Source: Ipomoea triloba (lineage: Eukaryota; Streptophyta; Magnoliopsida; Solanales; Convolvulaceae). From it: 64,000 nt of DNA. The position numbers and the translations under genes are program-made. This document shows positions 21,901-32,816 of this stretch, piece after piece. Numbering within the stretch: the first letter of the stretch is position 1; each line of letters begins with the position of its first letter. Below the pieces are notes generated by a model that saw nothing but the letters and a program-made list of their open reading frames with translations, ran no database searches and was not told where the DNA came from. Location of the stretch: the NCBI RefSeq assembly GCF_003576645.1, contig NC_044923.1, forward strand, positions 16,550,785 to 16,614,784. Reading direction: 5' to 3'.

Positions 21901-23188
21901 AATTACCATGGAGTAGTGTCTGCTTGTCCACGGGGTGGGTTTCCGAGAATAAATTCACGAAGTAATCCCGAACGTGGTCCATTAATTGCAGTTCGTTAGT
22001 GATGCTTTGCCCATCTTCTGTCTGTAGTACCCTTATTCTGGAATTCTTATTTTTAACTGTGGTAGCTAAATGATAGTATCTCGTGTTGCAATCCCCGGAT
22101 TTGATCCACTCCTCCCTAGATCTTTGAAACCAGATAAGTTCTTCCTGATGTAAGGTGTCGTCGAGCTCCTTCCTTAGCTTTCTGTCCAATTTAATTAGGT
22201 CTTGTCTAACAACAAGAGCTAAACTTTTCTGGATTCCATTCAGCCTGGCCAGCAGTTGATTCTTCCTGTGGAACACATTCCCGAAGACCTCCTTATTCCA
22301 TGAAATCAGTTTGGTTGATACAGAAGTCAGATTAGCCTCTAGCTCTTTTGTAGGATCCCAAGCTTGACTAATGCATCCAACAAAGTCTTTATGGGTAGTC
22401 CACACAAAGTTAAATCTGAACTTTTTTGTTCCTATGGGTTGAGCGGGTGGGGAGCTTGAAATTAAGACTGGTGAATGGTCCGAATTCGTCATTGGCAGAT
22501 GTTGGACAATAGCATTCGGGAACCTTATTTTCCACTCAACGTTGCTTAGTGCTCGATCAAGTCTGGCTGCCTTGAAGGTTTGTGTGTTTAGGCCCCTCAT
22601 CCATGTGAACTTTGATCCTTCATATCCTAAATCCAACAGACCTTCTCGAAAAATCCAATTTATGAAGTCCGAGCATCTTGCCGAATTAAAACACTCTGGG
22701 TTGCTTACTTCTTCCATATTTGTGACTGAATTGAAGTCCCCACACACCAACCACCCTGTCTGAGTACTAAGATTATAAGAGGAGAGGTCAGAAAATAATC
22801 TTTTGCGCAGGGATAGGTTCGGGCTACCGTATACAACTGATAACACCCATGGCGGTTGAAAGTCCTCCTTTACCTGCAAACTAATAAACTGTGGATGAGT
22901 GTTAATGGTGTTTACCTGCAAACTAATAAACTGTGGATGAGTGTTAATGGTGTCAATGGTAATTGACTCCTTCCAGAGGATCCAAATGCCTCCCGAAAAC
23001 CCAAAGGCTTCCACTCGGATCCAATCTTGAAAACCAAGACTGTTACAAATCGTGGTTGCTTGAACACCTGAAACTTTAGGTTCGATTAGACATACTATAT
23101 CTGGAGAATAGGTACGGCAATATTGTTTAAGGGACCGCCGAAAGGCTCTTGAGGCGGCACCCTGACAATTCCAAGAAAGACAAATCAT
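18944..23188 (-). CDS. LINE ORF2: endonuclease, reverse transcriptase, RNase H
   Basis: The start is MICLSWNCQG, the usual beginning of plant L1 ORF2; the frame is also open 45 bases further upstream. An AP-type endonuclease domain occupies about residues 1-235 (VCLIEP, CGDFNS, SDHSPVLI). It nicks target DNA. The reverse transcriptase follows (KSPGPDGF, KAYDRLDW, GDPISPLLF and FADDMVLF near residue 695). A zinc-finger region near residue 1119 has CWTCNGISENIDHVVRKC. The RNase H domain near residues 1250-1390 has NFDGS, AEAWGL, EGDS and a final ADTVAR aspartate. Plant L1 elements are known to carry such a cellular-type RNase H. The frame of about 1,414 codons has no stop. Three 14-residue tandem duplications (near 19885, 20205 and 22911) are probably artificial. 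Confidence 0.92.
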   Translation of the reverse strand: MICLSWNCQGAASRAFRRSLKQYCRTYSPDIVCLIEPKVSGVQATTICNSLGFQDWIRVEAFGFSGGIWILWKESITIDTINTHPQFISLQVNTINTHPQFISLQVKEDFQPPWVLSVVYGSPNLSLRKRLFSDLSSYNLSTQTGWLVCGDFNSVTNMEEVSNPECFNSARCSDFINWIFREGLLDLGYEGSKFTWMRGLNTQTFKAARLDRALSNVEWKIRFPNAIVQHLPMTNSDHSPVLISSSPPAQPIGTKKFRFNFVWTTHKDFVGCISQAWDPTKELEANLTSVSTKLISWNKEVFGNVFHRKNQLLARLNGIQKSLALVVRQDLIKLDRKLRKELDDTLHQEELIWFQRSREEWIKSGDCNTRYYHLATTVKNKNSRIRVLQTEDGQSITNELQLMDHVRDYFVNLFSETHPVDKQTLLHGNYPPLEDSDWQQVNCPMSPEEIKQALFDMNPHKSPGPDGFTAGFFQKAWEVVGENLIKFASEFFETGVLPQGVNDTIITLVPKVTCPDSVKQLRPIGLCNVTYKLLTKVMATRLKEVAKKLVGTHQTSFVPGRQICDNIIIFQEVLHSMKTRRAKKGWFIMKVDLEKAYDRLDWSFIEDSLTDIGLNETWRRNIMNCVSTSRLAINWNGKTSNWFHPKKGIRQGDPISPLLFVLCIERLSHIIENSVNNGRWKSIKLSRSGPNLSHLFFADDMVLFGEATIEQAEEMTHCLRTFCAQSGQSVNTLKSSLFFSKNTPENLQQSITDLTGIPRIEDMGRYLGVPSIHGRLKKTSFTSLIERVQNKLSGWKSRSLSLAGRQVLAQSALSTIPYYMMQSTLLPKGVIASLEKLIRNFLWGSTSNQRKCHLVSWDTISTKKECGGLGFRKLEAMNEAFLAKLAWRLVQNEDNLWSKVLKSKYNVSSLDCATWRPKSKMSNVWRGILQAVPILQKGMKKLVRNGKGTSFWLDKWMGSGPLYNLAFRPVPDTEILKTVNNYWSDNCNWDWNLLHYWSDNCNWDWNLLHQFLPESTLDELAAILIYDDHENEDISGWEGEPTGNFSVRSAYAIATEGSAPLEASKWNAIWKLKIPNRIKTFIWLARHEKLLTNDVRTRRRMEKLLTNDVRTRRRMAVSEDCWTCNGISENIDHVVRKCPMADEVWKRMLPKFHQSTGNLSFRSWLDSGIAQKNNGNNPNGDNTLFAITLWWIWKWRNEAIFTDSLYSLNSKVFWITSQLEQVESAFAKSHSHCSQQAGWEIRSWEKPEQGTVKINFDGSVLQPSNVGGCGGIARDSAGNWVGGFVSNIGVCQPIQAEAWGLLRSIQLANHLGYKRIILEGDSTDIIRAMRNDMTANNVVCNLVKACRRELQSMEAWSIFAVPRELNTVADTVARSFKFFPKGFHVLPQPPLVILNQLDLDRMGCPSWRYMYNGE

Positions 23189-23223
23189 TAAAACAGAAAA
23201 AAAAAAAGAAGCACAAAGGGTGC

Positions 23224-24977
23224 TCAGGAGCACACTTGATCACCCAACATCATATCACCAGGGTCAAATTGACCATCCTCATCAAACATAGATATATCAC
23301 CAGGGTCAAATTGACCATCCTCATCAAACATAGATTCCTCACCAGGGTCAAATTGACCATCCTCATCAAACATAGATTCCTTAGGGTGAACCGGCCTGTT
23401 CGCATACTGCCCAATGTCCGGAGGGTCTCCACAGAGCTCATAGTCCATGTCAACTCTACGGGATGATTCTGGTATATCCTTCAAATGCTGAACAACTGAA
23501 CTAGTGATGTGTTTTCCTTTGTTCGTGCCTCTAACCACCACATGTTCTGATTCAGCGGCAGCCCTTCTTGGAGCACCCCCCCTGCCTCCTCTACCTCTGA
23601 AAGAACCTCTAGCTGCTGGAGTTGATTGCCTGTAAGACGGTTGTTGAGGGGTAGCATTGTAATCCTTTTGATTATGAGTCTCATGGTGGGTGCTGATATT
23701 AGGGAGTGGTCTAGGTGTATTCTGGGCTGGGACAGCAGCAGGCCCTCCCGCTGGTGGATCATCGGCCACTGTCTCATTCTGGTCTTCTAGGACAGCATAG
23801 CGGGATGACAGTTGTGGTCCTCCTCGGTCTCTCGGTGGAGGAGTAGGTTCACCGTAGTTGTGGATCCCCTTCGTTGCCCTCTCCTCTCTTTTCTGGCTAC
23901 TAACATCCATTCGCCAAAATTCTGTTTTAGATCCCTCGCTGGTTTAGTCACTTGATGTACTACCTGTGGTCTGCCATTCATCTGTGGAGTCCCTTTCTGG
24001 CTCTGTCCAGTTGCTCCCTCTGCAACCTTATCCTCTTCCCTCTGGCCATTGACATTACATTGGCCCTGTTTATGTCCGTAAATCCCGCAATCGAAACAGA
24101 CCATCTGAATCCCTTCATACTCTATTGGAACTACTTCTCCACCCAGCGTGAATTTGGCCAGTAAGGGCTTAGTAATATCCAATTCCACACAGACTCTTGC
24201 GAATTTACCGATGGATACTAGACTAGTTGTTGTATCAGCCTTCACCGGACGCCCGATGTACCTCCCTATCTTCTTCAAGAACTCATCCTCAAAATATTCA
24301 ATTGGGAGTGTTGGGAATCTTACCCAAACCAGAAGCCTATTCAATCTGTTGTTTTGGGGGAAGAAATTGGGTTCCCATTCTTGCACCGTCAAGTAGTGAC
24401 CTAAAATTGTCCATGGTCCTTCATACTTAGCGAATTCATAATCACTTAGGGCGTCAAACCTAGCCAAGAAATAATCCTGATCTATAGCTATGAGGTCAAG
24501 ATTGGCCTCTGGCTTCCATAGCTTCTGTAATCTTTGCAAAAGAAATGAATAACCAACCTTACGCCCAAGGACTTTGATGATTAGAGTTCTACGCCACGGA
24601 CGGCGGAGGCGTTCTTTTTCCTCCTTGGTTACTGGAATCACAGGGCAATTGGGATCCGAGCTTTCCTCTTCCATTGAATCATCATCCGAGACTACTTCCT
24701 TCTCCGCAGCTTCGAAGGATACCCTTCTCCCCCAGGCGTTGCTCGGCGTTTCGACAGGCGTTCGCCATTGGTTGGACTCCGGTGATTTGGGGCTGGCTGA
24801 TCGTGGGGTTTCTTGAACGAGCCCTTCCATTGATTCCGATCGATTGTGTACCAGCGTATTTCTGCCTCTTTTAGACTTCTTAGTGCTACGTTGCAAGAGA
24901 TCTTCATCCTCTGGTGACCGAGTGGTCGCCGCCGGTGAGTTCGTTGCCGCCAAAGAATCCGATACGTGCTCCGTCAT
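23224..24977 (-). pseudogene. LINE ORF1 (DUF4283 and zinc knuckle), frameshifted
   Basis: The start at 24977 encodes a plant L1 ORF1 protein, a nucleic-acid chaperone that coats the element's RNA. A DUF4283-type region (WRRTLIIKVLGRKVGYSFL onward) and a CCHC knuckle CFDCGIYGHKQGQC are visible. Reading shifts frame at about 23865, after GEWMLVARKERRG, and continues to a stop at 23224. A Gly/Arg-rich stretch lies near 23580. The last part contains three near-identical 14-residue units with FDEDGQFDPG (period 42 bp at 23252-23377), probably duplicated in assembly. ORF2 begins 36 bp after its stop. Confidence 0.85.
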
Positions 24978-25393
24978 TCTTAGGATGCTGTCATTCTTGA
25001 CTTTAATTTGAGGTTCACTTTTGGTAGAAATTCTACTAAGAGATTGACGTCATATTTTCAGGATGAAATTAAAATCCATCCATGACTAAATTTAAAATTG
25101 CCAGATAAAGGATATTCATTAGAATTAACTCTCCTCATATATATACTTTTATATATTTATTTATTTAAATTTTAATTAATTATTTATTTATATTTCAATC
25201 ATATTTTCTACCAAATAAAGAGACTTTTTCTATATAAATTTATTATTAGTTTTTTTTTGAGGAATAAATTTATTATTATTACTAAGTATTTGGTTCTAAT
25301 TACGATTTTGATTCTAATGTTTTAACCAAATATCCCTATATCTGCTCCATTTTAGCAATGAAGTATGTTGTTTTTGGTCCATTTTAACAATGA

Positions 25394-25568
25394 AGCATGT
25401 TGGGCTTGTTTGGTTATCAGCGGTTAGCGGTAGCGGGTTGTGTTAGCGGTTATCAAATAGCGGATTGTATTAGCAGGTTTGACCAACGGAATGTATTAGC
25501 GATTTGTAAAAAAAATTTGGTTAAATTAGCTGTTTAGATTAGCGGTTAACATGCAAAATGACCAAAAT

Positions 25569-25620
<52 letters not shown>

Positions 25621-25630
25621 ATACTCCGTA

Positions 25631-25678
<48 letters not shown>

Positions 25679-26015
25679 CAAAAAAAAAGAAAAAAAACTG
25701 TAAATATGTGGGATCAAAAGATCCCACATTGTAAGTTTATAAAAAAAAGGGGGGTTGAGCTCCCTTATAAAAGGGAGCTCAACGCTCCATATTCTTCCCT
25801 TGTCCATCTCACATCGGATGGGCAAAAGAAAGAGAAGCCTGAGGCTTTCTAAACATCTAATTTTTTTTTTGTTTTAATAATAAAGGGGAGGGTGTTTTGG
25901 GGAAGAAATTAATCTTCCCCAAAACGCCAACCCCAAACGCTACTATTAGCAGCGTTTGGGATTTCAACGGTTTGGAGCAAATCGCTGCTCCAAAGCGCGG
26001 TTAACCAAACACCAT
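25394..26015. repeat. Foldback element with GCGGTTAGCGG-type ends
   Basis: TTTGGTTATCAGCGGTTAGC near 25405 faces GCGCGGTTAACCAAAC near 25997. It contains a (TA)n run (25569-25620), a (TAA)n run (25632-25676), and a short perfect hairpin GTTGAGCTCCCTTATAA / TTATAAAAGGGAGCTCAAC near 25756-25790. Non-coding; superfamily not determined. Confidence 0.5.
25569..25690. repeat. (TA)n and (TAA)n microsatellites
   Basis: Two adjacent simple repeats, about 50 bp of TA and about 45 bp of TAA, followed by an A-rich run. Confidence 0.95.
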
Positions 26016-26179
26016 CTTTAGCGGTTTGACTTGGTCAAACTGCTAAAGATAGTCAATCCGCCACATTTTGGCAACATAGCCGTTGTTTTTGGCATCAATG
26101 TGTGTGATTTAGCTAGGGAGCTGGATTGGATTTAAGGTCCAATTAACTTTCCCCGCTTAGAATACATGGTTGGGCAATT

Positions 26180-26882
26180 TATATCGTGGATCAGAGTGCA
26201 CAATGCATTGTGCGGCATTGTGCATTCTGATCCAAAACAATCTCATTTCCCGTTTGGCCGTTAACTAAGATGAGTTTTGTATATTTTGTGATGATATTCT
26301 GTGCAGCCACACTTGAGTAGTTTAAGATGAGTTATGCGTAGGTTCTGATGTGTTTGTGTATTTGGTGTTATCATTTATGGATTATGTGTGTTAACCATTG
26401 GAGTAGTGTAAACACTAAGATCAGTTATGTGTACGTGTGTGACAATTTTCTGTGCATTCTGTTTTGACATTCTGTGTATTCTTTACAAAGATTTTGTGTA
26501 TGGTATTGGAAACCAATAATGTATATAATTATATACTAGAGTACACATAATCTTTGAATAGAATACATAAAATCATAAGCCAAAGTATTATCATTTTTGT
26601 TTCATGAGGCATGACATTCAAATCATTAATGTACAGAATTATATATTAGAATACACATAATCTCTTAATAGAATACACAAAATCATAAGTCGAAGTATTA
26701 TCATCTATGTTTCATGAGGCATGACATTCGAATTATTAATGTAGAATACACAGAATTACACATAACGTGGATTAGACAGACGGAACGGTGTCCTTCGTGC
26801 GTCAACTCCTCACTAACTTAGTTAAACGACGTCGTTTCGGACCAGGGTCCGCCGTGCACTGTAGACCCTGGTCCACGATATA
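26180..26882. repeat. Element of the ACGACGTCGT repeat family (copy 1)
   Basis: TATATCGTGGATCAGAGT at 26180 faces ACCCTGGTCCACGATATA ending 26882. AAACGACGTCGTTT lies near the right end (26824). Related copies at 35372-35920 and 37500-37910 share the GTGGACCAC-type ends and the palindrome. It holds two copies of a unit of about 112 bp at 26515-26740. Non-coding. Confidence 0.6.
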
Positions 26883-27339
26883 ACGATCCACATGGTTGGC
26901 AGTTGACATAACAATTCAATGGAAAATACCCATTGGAAACAATTGTTATACCAGGGATCGGGATCATATTGCATTATAAATTCTAATACAAACATTTTGT
27001 ACTTTCAGTTAGCACATTATTGTGTACTTACAGTTAACAGTTTTTGTTCATGTAAACAAATAACTTGACAAATGCTGACACATAATATGATAGCTACAGG
27101 TACAGAAAATGTTAACTGCATGTACAAAATGTATCAATTACAGATACAGAATCTGAAGGTTATTTTTGAATTAGGGTTTACAATGTAAGATAGACCCTAG
27201 TCCATGGTATAATTTGTCCATTGGAAACTATTAATCATAAAAAGTATTTTATTACATAAAATTTTGATTTAAGATATATACTTAAAAATAAGTTTATACA
27301 TCACTCAAATAATGGCTGTTGTTTCTCTCATAAAAAAAA
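26883..27339. other. Non-coding AT-rich sequence
   Basis: No gene. A fragment TAGACCCTAGTCCATGGTAT near 27193 resembles the end of the ACGACGTCGT family. A poly(A) run lies at 27332-27352. Confidence 0.5.
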
Positions 27340-27650
27340 AAAAAAAAAAAAAAAACTACCTAAGCAAACCCATTGGTGTCGTTGTTATGGTATTATTTTA
27401 CGTGTATGCATGGCAAATAACATCTCTAAGATTCTGTATTTCATCAATTATTGACAATTAATAATTAATTGTTGAAAATTAAAAAGAAAAAAAGAGTGTT
27501 AAGGAGAAATAGAAAGGAGGTTGCCACATTCTTTGAACTTTGGTGCCAAAATTGTATATATTAATTGAGAGAATCAAATATTCATTCATAGTCTAACACT
27601 CTGCATTTCTTCTCCATAAGGCACCAATACTAATCAAACTTAAAACTTAA
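27340..27650. repeat. Local dispersed repeat, copy 1
   Basis: Aligns along nearly its whole length with 32465-32765 in the same orientation. Shared landmarks are AAACCCATTGGTG, GTTATGGTATTATTTT, CATCAATTATTGACAATTA and TAACACTCTGCATTTCTTCTCC. Copies in inverted or partial form lie at 28795-28990 and 30940-31065. No coding potential; element type unknown. Confidence 0.65.
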
Positions 27651-27989
27651 TTAAATCCTTTCATAATTATTACAATTCTAATCTTGAACTAGAGAGTAAT
27701 ACCTGGCCTCTTAATACAATATTAGTGACCTTTTTTGTTTAAAAATGAAAGAAAAATAAAATAAAAAATAAAAGATGTGGCATATATGCTTTAAAATTTT
27801 ATTTTTTAAAAGTGTACACTGAGTACCGCTTGACCACGAGGTCTTTGCTTTAAAATTCAATTTTACTATATAAAATTATAGATTATGCTTTTTTTTTCTT
27901 ATTTATTTAAAATTTAAATTATAAATAAAATAAATATCATTTATAAATTTTTCTTTTTAATATATACAGACACATATGTAATAGGTATT

Positions 27990-28116
27990 TTTTTTTAGTA
28001 CTACGACTCTATTACAATGTAGTATATGTTCATAACTACTTTCTCAACTTAATGAAACACAAAGAGTCAACAGACCAGGACACCGGATGCCACTAGACCA
28101 CAAGGTCTTTAGCATA
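27990..28116 (-). mobile_element. tRNA-derived SINE, internally deleted
   Basis: On the minus strand it starts AAAGACCTTGTGGTCTAGTG, with a pol III box A (TGGTCTAGTGG), and ends TAGTACT before an A tail. An 11-bp target duplication TAATAGGTATT flanks it (27979-27989 and 28117-28127). The box B region present in related copies is missing. Confidence 0.8.
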
Positions 28117-28224
28117 TAATAGGTATTAAATCAATTAAATCTATAATTTATTTCCTGATTATTATAATTTGATTTGATGTTATTGTATTTAGAAAAAACA
28201 AATTGTGAATACCTTTTGAGAAAA

Positions 28225-28700
28225 ACAATTTAAATAGGTAAATGTTATGTGGAATACTTGTCATTATTCATATATCCACATTAGCCCTCTCAGCTATTAG
28301 CCCTCTCAGCTATTTTAAAAGTGACAATTTTTTTTGCCTAATATGTTAAATGGACATCTTTATTCTTAAAATAAACATTTCATTTATTTTTTTCTCCAAT
28401 AAATTAGAGTATTACTTATATAGTTATATGTAAGGATGACCACGACTTGGTTCAAATCAAACCAGACACTGTAGAAACCAATCGAAAGCTTCTGGTTACG
28501 ATTTAGGACCGTACCGGAACCCATATTTGAGTTGCTCAATTTATTAAAATCGCGAATCAAAATTGCTGGTTATAGGTCCGAAAAAATGCATTAATAGTTG
28601 AATTTAGACTATTTTAAAAATAAAAATAGAATTAAAAAAAAAATCGAACCATCGATTAAAAAAAATAATATTGATTGGATCCTTTCCTACAAAATATTTA
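28225..28700. repeat. Half copy of a foldback element (TTCGGTTCGGTT family)
   Basis: Related to one arm of 31345-32455: AAATGGACAT, AAACATTTCATTTATTTTT, GATGACCACGACT and CCAGACACTGTAG appear in the same order. A 16-bp direct duplication (ATTAGCCCTCTCAGCT) occurs at 28282-28313. Confidence 0.5.
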
Positions 28701-28794
28701 TTACTTTCTAAATTATTAAATATTTTAGTAGGAAACTCTTTAATTATAATTTAAAAAATCTATGGAATTTTCTAAACATATTTAGAATAATAGA

Positions 28795-28990
28795 TTTGGC
28801 ACCAATGTGCAAAGAATGTGGTGTCATGTGCAACAAAACATCCTCCTTGTCATTTCTTTTAACACTGTTTTTTCTTTCTTATTTTTTCCCATTATAATTG
28901 TCAATAATTAATAAAATACAAAATCTGAGAGATATTATTTTCCATGCATATTAAGAATTGATTACATGTAAAATAATACAATATATATAA
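28795..28990. repeat. Local dispersed repeat, inverted copy
   Basis: Reverse complement of part of 32490-32700. Landmarks are GGCACCAATGTGCAAAGAATG, AATTGTCAATAATTAATAAA and CATGCATATTAAGAATTGATTACA. Confidence 0.55.
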
Positions 28991-29745
28991 CCAGGACAGC
29001 AATGGTTTTGACTTTTAATGTTGTTTAGTTGCATTTTTATGTTTAATATGGTAGACAGATTCATTATTCTTTGTATTGGGATTTTTTTTTTGTTAAAAAT
29101 AAAATATTCATCGTGATGATGAGAATACATATCAAATATGAAAATAATACGAGAACGGATACTCTAATTATAAAATTAATATTTGATATAAGTAGAAACT
29201 CAAATTAATTTTGACCGCTGTGAGTGAAATTGATTTAATAAATAAATAAACCCAGAGGGTGTCCCCCACACTTTGCCTGTCTTTTGTGACGCGTGGACAA
29301 CACGTGTCTGGGAAGACAAACTCCGGAATTAGATCGAATTTTATAATACCAATTAAGTCAATTTTATCTTAGTCTATTATATTATGAAATAAAATCAATT
29401 TCATGTTCTTATTATTTTTATCATATTTTGATTTATTATATTTTATCGACAAAGTTAACAATTTTTTGGCTCATATATCAGTCTTGCAATATTAATGTCA
29501 CTCCAACAGTTTCTCACTATACATTTGCTTAATTATTTTCTTATGCATCATTGCTGTAAATACTAAATATAACATTAGCTTTTGCGTTTATTTTATTGGG
29601 ATGATGTGGCTATATATAGTATATGATGCAAATAGTATATGTCATCCTTAATCTTACCTTCAAGATATGGATAAAACAATTTATTACTATAAAAATATTA
29701 GAAACACACAATTATGGACACCCATTTTTATACACATATATTTTA
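28991..29745. other. Non-coding AT-rich sequence
   Basis: No gene, RNA gene or bounded element was recognised. One short G/C-rich segment with GACGCGTGGACAACACGTGT at 29288-29307 includes an ACACGTGT palindrome. Confidence 0.5.
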
Positions 29746-30068
29746 GACTTAATGCCATATGTGGTCCTCTGAGTATAGTACGTGATTTTGTCACGTTGAG
29801 TCCTAAACTTTCAAATTGATCACTCGTGATCCTAAACTTTCGACTTTCAAATTGTTACCATCAGTGGTTCAAGTTAACCACCCATGGTCCTTTAGCTTTT
29901 GAAATTTTACCAGCCGCGGTCCTCCTAAAAGGACCATTGGTGGTTAAAATTTGATATTTGAAGGGCAGTTGGTGGTTAACATGAACCATAGATGGTTAAA
30001 ATTGAAAGTTTAGGACTAAACATGACAAAATCACTATACTCGGAAGACTCCAAATCGTATTATAACTC
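29746..30068. mobile_element. Mutator-type MITE
   Basis: Starts GACTTAATGCCATATGTGG and ends ATTATAACTC. A perfect 9-bp repeat TATATTTTA flanks it (29737-29745 and 30069-30077). Internal segments such as GTGGTTAA and GTTTAGGACT occur in both orientations. Non-coding. Confidence 0.75.
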
Positions 30069-30939
30069 TATATTTTAAAATAAAATGCATATAACATAAG
30101 GCAACATGCTTAATTAATTATGATCTCTTTACATTTCTCAAATCTGAGTAGAGTTAATTATTTGATGTTTTTCAGATGAGAAATGAATTAGTCATACATT
30201 ATTTATATTAAACATCCTAATAACATACACATATATAGACACACATTATAAGCAAAATAGATTCTACTAATATTACTTATTATATGCTATTATGCTACAT
30301 GCTAAATGTGTCACAACCAATGCACGTTCATGTTTAATTCAACAAATAGATTTGTGTGAATTCATCACAATCATGCATGTTTAATTCATTAATTTTCGCA
30401 TATATACCAAAACATGATTGATCTTTATTCTTTAATGGTAGGATAATAAAATTGTATCACAAAATATTAAAAATAGAATACAAATTTTAAAGATTTATGA
30501 CCATATTTTATTCATGTGTCAATCTCAGGTATGGGAGCACATGTAGTAATTTATTCCACCTCTCACCAAAAAAAAAAAAAATTATTCCACCGCAATTAAT
30601 TGCATCTTCCTTGCTTCTCAACAATGGGATACTTTCCTGCCCTAAAGGTGTTAGGCTATGAGTACCCTTGCAATGCGATTCTAAGAATTGCAATTCTATG
30701 TGATCGCTGATTTTTTTTTCTTTTTTTTTTAATAACTAGGAGAAATACAAAGTGAGATCATTTTTAAAAGTATGTTAAAATTTTATGTATAGTTGATTAC
30801 AAAGTGAATAGTGATGTAATATAAATTTAGTGATATAATAGTAATGTCTAATTTTATAAATGAGAGAGAATTGCAGGGATATTAATAGTGTTGGAGTAGC
30901 CCCATTTGTGTCGAACAATATGACTGGGCGGTTGCAAAG
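30069..30939. other. Non-coding AT-rich sequence
   Basis: Only simple A and T runs (for example 30566-30580 and 30711-30731) were noted. No gene. Confidence 0.5.
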
Positions 30940-31065
30940 GATGGCTTCCAAAGTCTCAAGCTTTGTCGCACATGACAGTGTTAAAGATAAATATGGAGGT
31001 TGGCAGGTTGCTTTGTCGCACATGACACCACATTCTTTGCACTTTGCTGCCAAATTATTTTTATA
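30940..31065. repeat. Local dispersed repeat, partial copy
   Basis: GGTTGCTTTGTCGCACATGAC and GCACTTTGCTGCCAAA match 32627-32665. The piece GCTTTGTCGCACATGACA also occurs twice within this copy (30960 and 31010). Confidence 0.55.
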
Positions 31066-31344
31066 ATGAGAAAATAAGATGAATATCTATTATAAGTAAA
31101 TGTTTATTTTTTAATTAATATTATTTTTTTTAATATGTATTATGATTTTTTTTTTGAAAATAAGTATTATGATTTCTATCATAAACAAGAAGTAATTATC
31201 ATAGATTTTATTACCTGTCACACATATTAAGATTTATGAGACATATCACAGTAGTTTGACTTCAAAATGGAAGGCAATTCAAGTAATAGTCAGGTTAAAT
31301 TTTACTTTTTAAATAATAAATTGTACAATATATTAAAAAGAGAA

Positions 31345-32455
31345 GAAAAAATGTCATTTTTTTCCTGAGTTATATGTTTATAACACTTTTCCTCCTGAGT
31401 TATTTATGTATCCACATTTGCCTGCTCAATTAGGTTAAAAGTTGTGCTTTTTTCTCCTTTTTTTGTTAGATGGACATTTTAATTTTACCCTTAAAAATAA
31501 GTATTTCATTTATTTTTCTTCTCCAAAAATTATTGCTTATATGTATGGATAACCACGACTCAGTTCGAACCTAACCGGACACTGTAGCAACCAAATCGAA
31601 ACAGTAGAGACGGACGGTTCTGATTACGATTCAAAACTGTAAAAAAATAAAATAAAATAAAATAATTGTTGAATTTATACTATTTTTGAAAGAAAATAGT
31701 ATAAATATTCAACCAAATTGTTGAATTTATACTATTTTAAAAATAAGGAATAGAATTTATAAAATTAAATAAATAAATAAATAAATTCTGTATTGGCGGT
31801 TCAAACCGAAATTGGAACTTTCCTAAAAGGTTCTTGTTTCGATTTATCATTTCCAAGAACCCCTAAACCGGAATCAAAATGGCGGTTCAAACCGAAACTG
31901 GAATCTTCTTAAAATGTTCTCGTTCCGATTTATCATTTCCCAAAACCATGAACTAGAACGGAACCGCAGTCGTATCTACTTATACGTGGAATTAGAATAA
32001 ATGTGATAATGATTAAAAAAAAAACTATTGGTAAATGATAAATCGGTTCGGTTCGGTTCTAGGTTCAGTTTTGAACCGCCGATTCAAAATTTATTTATTT
32101 ATGTAAATTCTATTTAATTTCTTAATTTTAAAATAATCTAAATTCAATAATTATTTTATTTTATTTTATTTCGTTTATGAATCGTAACCAAAACCGTCCC
32201 TATTGTTTCGGTTTGATTGTTACAGTGTTCGGTTAGGTTCGAATCGAACCGTACTCATCCCTACATATAAGCAATAATCTATTAGAGAATAAATATATAT
32301 GAAACACTTATTTTTAATGGTAAAAATGTCCATTTAACAATAAAAAGGAAAAACACGTCAGTTTTAAGTTTTAACATAACTGAGTGGACAAATATGAATG
32401 CATGAATAACTCTAAGGAAAAAAAGCATATAATTCAAGAAAAAAAATGTCATTTT
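31345..32455. mobile_element. 1.1-kb foldback (long inverted repeat) element
   Basis: The left arm (31345-31760) and right arm (32040-32455) are inverted copies. AAAATGTCATTTTTTTCC faces AAAAAAAATGTCATTTTCTC, and blocks such as CCTAACCGGACACTGTAGCA and TTCGGTTCGGTTCTAG are mirrored. Related sequence lies at 28225-28700 and, across a solo LTR, at 61926-64000. Non-coding. A clear target duplication was not found. Confidence 0.7.
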
Positions 32456-32464
32456 CTCAAAAAT

Positions 32465-32765
32465 AAACTACATAAACAGCAAACCCATTGGTGCGGTTGT
32501 TATGGTATTATTTTGCGTGTAATCAATCCTTAATATTCATGGCAAATAATATCTCTCAGATTCTGTATTTTCATCAATTATTGACAATTAAAAGGAAAAA
32601 CAGTGTTAAAGAGAAACAAAAAGGTGGTTGCTTTGTCGCACCTGACCTCACATTCTCGCACTTTGCTGCCAAAATTATTTATTAATTGAGAGAATCAATA
32701 TTCATAATCTAACACTCTGCATTTCTTCTCCCTAACGCACCGACATTAATCACACTTAAAATTTA
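32465..32765. repeat. Local dispersed repeat, copy 2
   Basis: Same-orientation partner of 27340-27650, with a short insert (CAATCCTTAATATT) and a longer variant GGTTGCTTTGTCGCACCTGAC in place of GGTTGCCACATTC. Confidence 0.65.
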
Positions 32766-32816
32766 ACCAAATCTTGTCGGTTAAGGAATAATATTCGATG
32801 ATGTTTTTTTTTCAAA

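Larger units (their letters stand above)
18897..25077 (-). mobile_element. Full-length L1-type LINE with target duplication
   Basis: A 6.2-kb non-LTR retrotransposon on the minus strand. An 11-bp direct repeat ATCCATGACTA lies at 18886-18896 and 25078-25088. The poly(A) tail appears as 17 T at 18897-18913, right after the stop of ORF2. It has ORF1 with a zinc knuckle. ORF2 has endonuclease, reverse transcriptase, zinc finger and RNase H, which is the layout of plant L1 elements. ORF1 has one frameshift, while ORF2 is open throughout. Several perfect 42-bp tandem duplications lie inside it. Confidence 0.93.
18620..25338. mobile_element. Older MITE interrupted by the LINE
   Basis: TAGGGTGTCTTTGGTTA at 18620 faces TTTAACCAAATATCCCTA ending 25338. 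These look like the two ends of one element related to 18064-18383. The LINE at 18897-25077 sits between them, so the element was roughly 0.5 kb before the LINE arrived. Confidence 0.6.

Noticed and set aside
19308..24907. Many plus-strand frames of 65-105 codons
   Set aside because: All lie opposite LINE ORF1/ORF2 and show no domain.
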